NCBI GenBank assembly: GCA_036558305.1
Contig: DATBFX010000015.1
Coordinates: 1 to 43,056 of the forward strand
Reading direction: 5' to 3'
DNA: 43,056 nt
Source: DATBFX01 sp036558305
GTDB lineage: Bacteria > Chloroflexota > Chloroflexia > Thermomicrobiales > UBA6265
Position numbers and translations under genes: made by a program. Under the pieces are notes generated by a model. The model searched no databases, had not been told where the DNA came from, and was given only the letters and a program-made list of their open reading frames with translations. Of the stretch, positions 23,293-29,942 are shown one piece after another; position 1 is the stretch's first letter, and every line of letters starts with the position of its first letter.

Positions 23293-24686
23293 CGTCAGGG
23301 GTCGCCGTCCTGCCGCCGCCACCGGCGCGCATCCACATCGTCGGCATCGGCGGCATCGGTCTGAGCGGTCTGGCGCAAATCCTCCATACCCTCGGCTATG
23401 TCATCAGCGGCTCGGACTCGGTCGCGTCGGATCGGACGTCGGCCCTCCTGGCGCTCGGCATCCCGGTCACAATCGGTCACACCGACCTCGAGCGAGCGGC
23501 GGCGGCGGACCTGGTCATCAGTACGCGGGCGGTGCTTCTCGCCGACACCGCCGAGATTCGGGCGGCCACGGCGGCGGGCGTGCCGGTCGTCAAACGCGGC
23601 GAAGTGCTCGCGATGCTGGCGAACGCCCGGCGATGCGTCGCGGTCGCGGGATCGCACGGCAAATCAACGACCTGCGGGATGCTGGTGACGGCCCTGCAAG
23701 AACTCGGCGTCGATCCGTCGTACGCGGTCGGTGCGGTCATCGGCGCCACCGGAACCAACGCCGCCGTTGGCACCGGCGAGGCGATGGTGGTCGAAGCCGA
23801 CGAATTCGACTACGCCTTCCTCTGGTTGAGTCCCGAGGTCGCGATCGTCACGAACGTCGAGTACGACCATCCCGACGTCTTCCCGAACCAGCAGAGCTAC
23901 GACGACGCCTTCGCGCGGTTCGCCGGCAAGCTGTGTCCGGGTGGCACGCTCGTGCTGGCCGCCGACGATCCGGGGTGCGCCCGTCTGCTCAATCGCGTCG
24001 GAACAAGCCTACCGGGACGGGTCGTCACCTTCGGCGAATGCGAGACCGCCGACTGGCGGCTGATCGAATCGGGAACCGGTTGGCTCGTCGAGACGGCGGA
24101 GACCGGGCCGGTTCGCTTGGCACCGGCGGTGCCGGGGCGGCACAATGCCCGGAACGCGACGGCGGCGATGGCGGCGCTCGCGGCGCTTGGGTTCGCCCCG
24201 GCGGAAAGCGCGCCCGTCTTGTCGTCGTTCCGCGGTGTGGGGAGGCGGTTCGAGATCAAGGGAGAAAATCGCGGCGTCCTCGTCGTGGACGACTACGCCC
24301 ATCACCCGAGCGAGATCCGGGCGACGCTCCGCGCCGCCCGTGAACGGTACCCGGATCGGCGACTCTGGGCGGTCTTTCAGCCGCACACGTTCAGTCGCAC
24401 CAGGACACTCCTCGCCGATTTCGCCGCATCGTTCGGCGACGCCGACGAGGTGATGATCCTCGACGTCTATCCCGCGCGCGAAACCGACTCGCTCGGCATC
24501 TCGTCGGACGACTTGCGGAGGCTAGTTCCGGGCGGCTGTCGCGCCGTGGGGCGACCGATCGACGCCGCCTCAGCCCTCGCCGCGCTCGTGGGCGAAGGCG
24601 ACGTCGTGATCACGCTTGGCGCGGGCGACGTCACGACGGTCGGTCCGGCGCTGCTCAACCGGCTACGAGAACGGATACCAGTGTGA
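23289..24686 (+). CDS. murC: UDP-N-acetylmuramate--L-alanine ligase MurC
   Basis: 465 residues. It adds L-Ala to UDP-MurNAc. It has HIVGIGGIGLSGLAQIL, GYVISGSD, VAVAGSHGKSTTCGMLVTAL (ATP loop, with the S-T in place of the more usual T-T), VVEADEFDYAFLWLSPEVAIVTNVEYDHPD, GRHNARNATAAM, FRGVGRRFEIKGE and VVDDYAHHPSEIRATLRAAR, all diagnostic of MurC. ATG 23289 overlaps the murD stop by 4 bases (ATGA). It is closely coupled to murB, also through a 4-base overlap. Confidence 0.96.
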   Translation: MTSGVAVLPPPPARIHIVGIGGIGLSGLAQILHTLGYVISGSDSVASDRTSALLALGIPVTIGHTDLERAAAADLVISTRAVLLADTAEIRAATAAGVPVVKRGEVLAMLANARRCVAVAGSHGKSTTCGMLVTALQELGVDPSYAVGAVIGATGTNAAVGTGEAMVVEADEFDYAFLWLSPEVAIVTNVEYDHPDVFPNQQSYDDAFARFAGKLCPGGTLVLAADDPGCARLLNRVGTSLPGRVVTFGECETADWRLIESGTGWLVETAETGPVRLAPAVPGRHNARNATAAMAALAALGFAPAESAPVLSSFRGVGRRFEIKGENRGVLVVDDYAHHPSEIRATLRAARERYPDRRLWAVFQPHTFSRTRTLLADFAASFGDADEVMILDVYPARETDSLGISSDDLRRLVPGGCRAVGRPIDAASALAALVGEGDVVITLGAGDVTTVGPALLNRLRERIPV

Positions 24687-25687
24687 GCACGATCTCCGAG
24701 ACGACACCACCGGCGCCGATGCGGACGCGGCGAACCGCGGTTCCGGGAAACGCCGACACGGTCAGGACCATCCCCGATCATCCGCACCTGAGACTCGTCG
24801 AAGGCGCCTCGCTGTCGCTCTACACGACCTGGCGCATCGGTGGCCCAGCGGACCTCCTCGTCCGCGTCCCGACGCCGGCCGATCTGATCGCGGCGACGAC
24901 CTGGGCGCGGGACGAAGGGTTGCCGGTCACGGTGATCGGCGGCGGCAGCAACGTGCTCGTCGGCGACCGCGGTATCCGCGGCCTCGTCGTCGTCGCCCGC
25001 ACGCCCGGCGAACGCGCCGACGGTCTGCTCTCGGTCGAGGATCGCGGCGACCACGTCATCCTCCGCGCCGGCGCGCAAGCGCCACTCTCGTGGGTCGGCC
25101 GGTACTGCGCCGAGCGCGGATGGGGCGGCATGGATTGGGGCGTCGGTTTGCCGGGCACCATCGGCGGCGCCACGGTCAACAACGCCGGCGCCCACGGTAC
25201 CGAGCAGAAGGACCACCTGTTGGGTGTCGTCGTCATCGACAACATGGGCCATGTCCAGGAGCACGATCGTATCTGGTTGGCACCCCGCTACCGCCACACC
25301 GCGCTGAAGGACGCACCACGCCCGTGCCCCTTCCACGTCCTCGAAGCCGTTTTCCGATTACCGAAGGCGGACCCCAACGAACTTGTCCGCCTGGCGACGG
25401 AGCACGCCGATTACCGCCACCTGACCCAACCGACCGGCGCCTGCGCCGGTTCCACCTTCACAAACCCTCCAGGCGACTTCGCGGGTCGCCTCCTGGAAGT
25501 GGCCGGGCTGAAAGGCTTCGCCGTCGGCGGCGTCTCCTTCTCGACCAAACACAGCAACTTCATCGTCAACACCGGCGGTGCCACCGCCGCCCACGTCCGC
25601 GAACTCATCGCGACCGCGCAGCAACGCGTCGCCGACCAGTTCGGCATCCACCTCGAACCGGAGATCGAAGAGATCGGCGAACCGTAA
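24683..25687 (+). CDS. murB: UDP-N-acetylenolpyruvoylglucosamine reductase MurB
   Basis: 334 residues. This FAD enzyme reduces UDP-GlcNAc-enolpyruvate to UDP-MurNAc with NADPH. It has NTTWRIGG-like SLYTTWRIGGPADLLV, the FAD-binding VIGGGSNVLVGDRGIRG, WGVGLPGTIGGATVNNAGAHG and the C-terminal AGSTFTNPPGDFAGRLLEVAGLKGFAVGGVSFSTKHSNFIVN. The proton-donor Ser of type I and II enzymes corresponds to AGSTF here. GTG 24683 overlaps the murC stop by 4 bases. A degraded palindromic repeat separates it from ddl. Confidence 0.95.
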   Translation: MSTISETTPPAPMRTRRTAVPGNADTVRTIPDHPHLRLVEGASLSLYTTWRIGGPADLLVRVPTPADLIAATTWARDEGLPVTVIGGGSNVLVGDRGIRGLVVVARTPGERADGLLSVEDRGDHVILRAGAQAPLSWVGRYCAERGWGGMDWGVGLPGTIGGATVNNAGAHGTEQKDHLLGVVVIDNMGHVQEHDRIWLAPRYRHTALKDAPRPCPFHVLEAVFRLPKADPNELVRLATEHADYRHLTQPTGACAGSTFTNPPGDFAGRLLEVAGLKGFAVGGVSFSTKHSNFIVNTGGATAAHVRELIATAQQRVADQFGIHLEPEIEEIGEP

Positions 25688-25702
25688 GCACACGCAAAAC
25701 CC

Positions 25703-25746
25703 GTCCCCCCTCCCCCTACGTAGGGGGGGGGGCCGGGGGTGGGGGC
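25703..25746. repeat. Degraded palindromic repeat before ddl
   Basis: A C-run, CTACGTAG centre and G-run form a hairpin, followed by GGCCGGGGGTGGGGG, which resembles the right arm of the repeat in rsmH. It ends 8 bases before the ddl ATG, so the G-rich arm may also serve as the ribosome site. Confidence 0.5.
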
Positions 25747-25753
25747 GCTCCTC

Positions 25754-26863
25754 ATGGTCCATTCGAACGGGAAAGTCCGCGTCGCCGTCCTCTTCGGCGG
25801 TCAGTCCGACGAGCACGACGTCTCGTTGCGCTCCGCCTTGACCATCATGGGCGCCCTCGACGCCGGCAAATTCGAAGTGGTCCCGATCGGCATCACCCGC
25901 GAGGGCCGCTGGCTCGCCGGCGGCGACCCGATCGCCCAACTCACCGCCACCTCGCCCCTCTTTGCCCTTCCCGACGGTTGCCCTTCCCCCGCTCCGGCCC
26001 AGATCGATCCCGGTGTCGAAGCGGGCGGCGCTTTGCCGGCCGTTCTCTCGGGCGACGTCGACGTCGTCTTTCCGGTGCTGCACGGTCCGATGGGCGAGGA
26101 CGGCACCGTCCAGGGGATGCTCGAGCTGGCGAACGTCCCCTATGTCGGGGCCGGCGTCCTGGGATCGGCGGTGGCGATGGACAAGGCGATCGCCAAGACG
26201 ATCCTCGCCCAGGCCGGGCTGCCCCAGGTACCGTGGCTGAGCGTCCTTCGCCGCGATTGGGAACGCGAACCCGACGTCATTGCCCAGCGGGTCGCCGAGA
26301 CGCTCGGATTCCCCTGTTTCACCAAGCCGGCGAATCTCGGCTCCAGCGTCGGGATCGCCAAGATCCACGGCCCGGAGGAACTCGCCGCCGGGATGGACGC
26401 GGCGGCCCGCTACGACCGCAAGCTGATCGTCGAAAAGGGCGTCGACGGGCGCGAAATGGAGATCTCGGTCCTCGGCAACGACGACCCGATCGCCTCCGTC
26501 GCCGGCGAGATCGTCCCCTGCAACGAGTTCTACGACTACGACGCCAAGTACGTCGACGACCGCTCGGAACTGCTGATCCCCGCCGACATCCCCGCGGCGA
26601 CCTTGCAGGAGATGCAGCGGCTGGCGGTGGCGGCGTTCCGCGCGCTCGATCTGGCCGGCATGGCCCGCGTCGACTTCTTCCTGGAACGCGGCACCGATCG
26701 GCTTTATGTCAACGAGATCAACACCATTCCCGGTTTCACCTCGATCAGCATGTACCCGCTGCTCTGGGGCGCCAGCGGCGTTCCCATCACCGAGTTGGTG
26801 GACCGCCTCGTCGGTCTCGCCGTCGAGCGGCACGGCGAGCGGCGACGGCGCTCGGTCGGCTAG
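25754..26863 (+). CDS. ddl: D-alanine--D-alanine ligase
   Basis: 369 residues, ATP-grasp fold. It joins two D-Ala for MurF. It shows VAVLFGGQSDEHDVSLRSA, VVFPVLHGPMGEDGTVQGMLE, PYVGAGVLGSAVAMDK, FTKPANLGSSVGI, the loop NEFYDYDAKY and the metal-binding RVDFFLERGTDRLYVNEINTIPGFTSISMYP. The Tyr in the omega loop (EFYDYDAKY) fits a D-Ala:D-Ala rather than D-Ala:D-Lac enzyme. ATG 25754 is preferred; GTG 25739 lies inside the repeat in the same frame. It is the last gene before a 320-bp gap. Confidence 0.95.
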   Translation: MVHSNGKVRVAVLFGGQSDEHDVSLRSALTIMGALDAGKFEVVPIGITREGRWLAGGDPIAQLTATSPLFALPDGCPSPAPAQIDPGVEAGGALPAVLSGDVDVVFPVLHGPMGEDGTVQGMLELANVPYVGAGVLGSAVAMDKAIAKTILAQAGLPQVPWLSVLRRDWEREPDVIAQRVAETLGFPCFTKPANLGSSVGIAKIHGPEELAAGMDAAARYDRKLIVEKGVDGREMEISVLGNDDPIASVAGEIVPCNEFYDYDAKYVDDRSELLIPADIPAATLQEMQRLAVAAFRALDLAGMARVDFFLERGTDRLYVNEINTIPGFTSISMYPLLWGASGVPITELVDRLVGLAVERHGERRRRSVG

Positions 26864-26925
26864 CCCACCCTCCGTGGAGCGTTCGTACGCGTTGTCGGGA
26901 CGGCATCCGGACACCCTGGCGGGCG

Positions 26926-26934
26926 TGCTATACT
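26926..26934 (+). promoter_or_regulatory. Extended -10 promoter before ftsZ
   Basis: TGCTATACT is an extended -10 box (TGn plus TATACT at 26929-26934) in the 320-bp ddl-ftsZ gap. There is no convincing -35. The identical 9-mer precedes the glycosyltransferase gene (33982-33990). The start would be near 26941, leaving a leader of about 240 bases before ftsZ in which I see no gene and no clear riboswitch. Confidence 0.5.
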
Positions 26935-27183
26935 CCGGCCCCAGCGACTGTCGGCGGCGGCGTCACGGTCCCTTCACGTCATCCCATCGGGAGATGCGTC
27001 TTAAGGGTGCTCGGCGTTTCGCCGGGCGAGACGGCTTGGTGGATCGGGGCGCGACGGTCCACGAAAGCGCGGAACCGGCGCAGAGGGGGAGAGTGGTGGG
27101 AAATCGGGCCGGTCGATGGTGCTGAACCGCGAGCGTACCGACGCGCAATCTCTCCGCGACCGCGGTGGGGTGGGGAAGAGACC

Positions 27184-28494
27184 GTGATACAGACCCAGGG
27201 ACCGCGACAGAACCCCGGCCAGGTCCGTCGCGACGGTCAGGCACCGCCGGCACAAGCTGAGAAAAACCCCTTCCTCGGCACTCGCCAGATCGTTCCCCCA
27301 CCGGGGAGCAACGGAACCGACGGCGGTAGCCGCGACAACCGCTTCTCCGGCGAACCGGAGGACTTTGCGGCGGCCTTCGCCCGAATCAAGGTCGTCGGCG
27401 TCGGCGGCGCCGGCGGCAACGCCATCAACCGCATGGTCGAGGCCGGCGTCGACGGGATCGAATTCGTCGCCGTCAACACCGACGCCCAGGCGCTCCTGAC
27501 CAGTGCCGCCCCGATCGCCGTCCGCATCGGCGACAAACTGACCAAGGGGCTCGGCGCGGGCGGTCGCCCCGAGCTCGGTGCCCGCGCCGCCGAGGAGAGC
27601 GCCGATTCGATCGCCGAGCTGATGCGCGGCACCGACATGGTCTTCATCACCGCCGGCATGGGCGGCGGCACCGGCACCGGCGCCTCGCCGATCATCGCCA
27701 AACTCGCCAAAACCGCCGGCGCCCTCACGGTCGGCGTCGTCACCCGCCCCTTCGACTTCGAGGGTTCACGTCGCCGCCGCGCGGCCGAAGAGGGCATCAG
27801 CGCCCTCCGCGAAAGCGTCGATGCGCTGATCACCATCCCGAACGAGCGGCTGATCAGCATGGTCGATCCGAAAACGCCGATCACCGAAGCCTTCCGCTTC
27901 GCCGACGACGTGCTGCGGCAAGGCATCGCCGGTATCTCCGACCTGATCACCAAACCGGGGGTGATCAACCTCGACTTCGCCGACGTCCGCACCATCATGC
28001 GCGACACCGGTTCGGCGTTGATGTCGATCGGCCACGGCAAGGGCGACACCCGCTGCATCGACGCCGCCAAGGAAGCGATCGAGAGCCCGCTCCTCGAAAC
28101 GAGTATCCAGGGCGCGACCGGCGTCCTCTACAACATCACCGGCAGCTCCAGCCTGACCCTGCTCGAAACGAGCGAGGCGGCCGAGATCATTCGCGCCGCC
28201 GTCGACGAGGACGCCGAGATCATCTACGGCACCTCGATCGACGAGTCGATGGGCGACGCGGTGATGATCACCCTGATCGCCACCGGTTTCGAGGACCGCC
28301 ACGCCCTCGCCGACGTCGCCCCCCGCCGCCCGAGCACCGGCCGTCAGACCCAACCGCCGCGCGACCGCGGCGTCTACCGCATCTCGCAGCCGGAACCGCC
28401 CGCCCGCTCCGCCCAATCCCACAACGCGCCGATCCTCCCGGACGACGATTGGGACGGCGAGGCCAGCATCATCCGCTTCCTGCGCGAACGGTAA
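27184..28494 (+). CDS. ftsZ: Cell division protein FtsZ
   Basis: 436 residues. This is the tubulin-like GTPase that forms the division ring. An unusual Gln/Pro/Gly-rich N-terminal arm of about 65 residues precedes the core. The core has IKVVGVGGAGGNAINRM, the GTP-binding GGGTGTG (160-166), TPFDFEG-like TRPFDFEGSRR, the T7-loop NLDFADVRTIM and VLYNITGSSSLTLLE. After a variable linker, the C-terminal DDDWDGEASIIRFLRER is the conserved tail peptide for membrane anchors. GTG 27184 has GGGGAAGAG upstream. ftsA and ftsQ, its usual neighbours, are missing. Confidence 0.96.
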   Translation: MIQTQGPRQNPGQVRRDGQAPPAQAEKNPFLGTRQIVPPPGSNGTDGGSRDNRFSGEPEDFAAAFARIKVVGVGGAGGNAINRMVEAGVDGIEFVAVNTDAQALLTSAAPIAVRIGDKLTKGLGAGGRPELGARAAEESADSIAELMRGTDMVFITAGMGGGTGTGASPIIAKLAKTAGALTVGVVTRPFDFEGSRRRRAAEEGISALRESVDALITIPNERLISMVDPKTPITEAFRFADDVLRQGIAGISDLITKPGVINLDFADVRTIMRDTGSALMSIGHGKGDTRCIDAAKEAIESPLLETSIQGATGVLYNITGSSSLTLLETSEAAEIIRAAVDEDAEIIYGTSIDESMGDAVMITLIATGFEDRHALADVAPRRPSTGRQTQPPRDRGVYRISQPEPPARSAQSHNAPILPDDDWDGEASIIRFLRER

Positions 28495-28503
28495 CGAGCC
28501 GAC

Positions 28504-28626
28504 GAGCCGGTAGCCGGTAGTGAAAGGCAATCGGACGCCGATGACCACCTGCGCAAGCGCGATCGATCGGGCCGTGCACGCCTCTCGTCAATCTCCTACC
28601 GGCTACCGGCTACCGGCTATCGGCTC
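28504..28626. repeat. Inverted element with GCCGGTA heptad arms before nrdR
   Basis: The left arm (28504-28520) has two GCCGGTA units and the right arm (28596-28626) has complementary CTACCGG units with one variant (CTATCGG). The loop is 75 bases. The right arm ends 3 bases before the nrdR start codon, so no ribosome site is visible and translation of nrdR must cope with this hairpin. Confidence 0.85.
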
Positions 28627-28629
28627 GTC

Positions 28630-29121
28630 ATGAAATGCCCTTTTTGCCATGCGCGCGACTCGCGCGTGATCGACAGCCGTGAGGTCGTCGGCGGCGAGTC
28701 GATTCGCCGCCGGCGCGAATGCATCGTCTGTGGGCGGCGCTTCACGACCTACGAGCGGATCGAACTCGCCGGTTTGGTCGTCGTCAAGAAGGACGGGCGG
28801 CGGCAGGAATTCGACCCCGCCAAGCTGCGCCAGAAGCTGCGCGTCGCGTTGACCAAGCGCCCGGTCGGCGAGCGAGAGATCGACACTCTCGTCCAAAAGG
28901 TCGAAGCCGAACTCCACGCCCTCGGCACCCCCGAAGTTCCCTCTTCCGCCATCGGCGACGCCGTCCTCCGCAACCTCAAGGAACTCGACCAGGTCGCCTA
29001 CATCCGCTTCGCCTCGGTCTACCGCCAATTCGCCGACCTCGAAGACCTCCGCCGCGAGGTGGAGGGCTTGACCGAGCAACGCGACGACGATTCGACTCTA
29101 GACAACCAGGCCGCGACCTGA
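28630..29121 (+). CDS. nrdR: Transcriptional repressor NrdR
   Basis: 163 residues. It represses ribonucleotide reductase genes according to ATP/dATP levels. The N-terminal zinc ribbon uses Cys3, Cys6, Cys31 and Cys34 (MKCPFC...ECIVCGRRFTTYER), followed by an ATP-cone domain (VVVKKDGRRQEFDPAKLRQKL ... YIRFASVYRQFADL). This is the complete length. It stands directly after ftsZ, separated only by a heptad-repeat element, and is convergent with trxA. No nrd gene is in the window. Confidence 0.96.
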   Translation: MKCPFCHARDSRVIDSREVVGGESIRRRRECIVCGRRFTTYERIELAGLVVVKKDGRRQEFDPAKLRQKLRVALTKRPVGEREIDTLVQKVEAELHALGTPEVPSSAIGDAVLRNLKELDQVAYIRFASVYRQFADLEDLRREVEGLTEQRDDDSTLDNQAAT

Positions 29122-29133
29122 TCGCACCGCCGC

Positions 29134-29170
29134 AAACAAAACCCCCTCTCCCGCGCACCGGGAGAGGGGG
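29134..29170 (-). terminator. Intrinsic terminator of trxA, between convergent genes
   Basis: A perfect 12-bp stem pairs 29142-29153 (CCCCCTCTCCCG) with 29159-29170 around the loop CGCAC. Read leftward it is followed by TTTTGTTT, so it is a good intrinsic terminator for trxA. Toward nrdR it has no T-run. Its sequence resembles the palindromic repeat in rsmH, suggesting a dispersed repeat that serves as a terminator. Confidence 0.75.
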
Positions 29171-29187
29171 CAGGGGGGTGAGGGTCG

Positions 29188-29541
29188 TTACACCGTCGCC
29201 GCCGGCTCCAGGTGGCGACCGACGCGCTCCAGGATTCCTCGCTTCGGGAAGGCGCCGACGAATTTGTCGACCGGGTTGCCGTCCTTGAAGACGACCATCG
29301 TCGGCACGCTCATCACGCCGAGTTTCATCGCGAAGCGCTGATTGTCGTCGATGTTGACCTTGACGACCTTGATCTCCTCTTCCCGCTCCGTCGCGATCTC
29401 GGCCAGGATCGGCCCGATCACCCGGCAGGGACCGCACCACGGCGCCCAGAAATCGACCAGCACCAGCTTGTCGGCCTTGAGCACCTCGGTCTCGAATGTT
29501 CCGTCTGTCACTTCGATCGGTTTTGCCACGTACGACTCCAT
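29188..29541 (-). CDS. trxA: Thioredoxin
   Basis: 117 residues, one thioredoxin domain with the active site WCGPC (Cys36, Cys39) in LVDFWAPWCGPCRVIGP, the cis-Pro in VMSVPTMVVF and the C-terminal GAFPKRGI (normally GAxPKxxL). It reduces protein disulfides in the cytoplasm; there is no signal peptide. ATG 29541 lies about 25 bases after the predicted transcription start and has only a weak ribosome site. It has its own promoter and terminator. Confidence 0.95.
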   Translation of the reverse strand: MESYVAKPIEVTDGTFETEVLKADKLVLVDFWAPWCGPCRVIGPILAEIATEREEEIKVVKVNIDDNQRFAMKLGVMSVPTMVVFKDGNPVDKFVGAFPKRGILERVGRHLEPAATV

Positions 29542-29571
29542 CGGTACCGGCCCCCGTTAGTTGCTATCAAA

Positions 29572-29600
29572 ATGATACCTTCAGGTCAACGCTGTGACAA
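29572..29600 (-). promoter_or_regulatory. Sigma70-type promoter of trxA
   Basis: Read leftward, -35 TTGTCA (29600-29595) and -10 TATCAT (29577-29572) are separated by exactly 17 bp, giving a start near 29565. Confidence 0.7.
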
Positions 29601-29929
29601 CCGTGCCTATCGCGCCTGAGGTAGCGGAGAGAAAGTCGTCCAGTTCGTCAGGGCGATTCGGCGGGGTCACTGCCACCTTATCACCCGCCCTCCGTCCCGT
29701 CAACGGGACGCCGGTCGACATTCGAATCCGCGGGGCTTGGGGTCAACGCTTGCCGGTGTTAAGTCCCACCATGGGCGCCGTGCGTCACAACCTCGCCTCC
29801 AATCTGTCGCGGCAATCGTGCCGAGCCTTGAGCGCACTCCGCGCGACGCGTGGACCGGCTTGCTCCTCTCCGGTTTGTCGACGAGCCGGCCGCGCAAATG
29901 GGCGGGTGAAGCGAAACCGGCGGTTCCCG
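29601..29929. other. Gap between the trxA promoter and the restriction-modification gene
   Basis: About 330 bases without a supported gene. Short frames here have no domain, no ribosome site and no continuity. I see no repeat or RNA gene. It may mark the left border of the accessory region. Confidence 0.4.
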
Positions 29930-29935
29930 TACAAT
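29930..29935 (+). promoter_or_regulatory. -10 box for a leaderless restriction-modification transcript
   Basis: TACAAT ends 7 bases before the ATG at 29943, so transcription should begin at or next to the start codon. No ribosome site precedes the ATG, which fits a leaderless mRNA. The -35 region (TGAAG near 29907) is weak. Confidence 0.5.
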
Positions 29936-29942
29936 CGGCGCC

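Noticed and set aside
26706..27125. A rightward frame bridging the end of ddl and the gap before ftsZ
   Set aside because: It begins inside ddl in another frame, is Ser/Arg/Pro-rich and covers the predicted ftsZ promoter.
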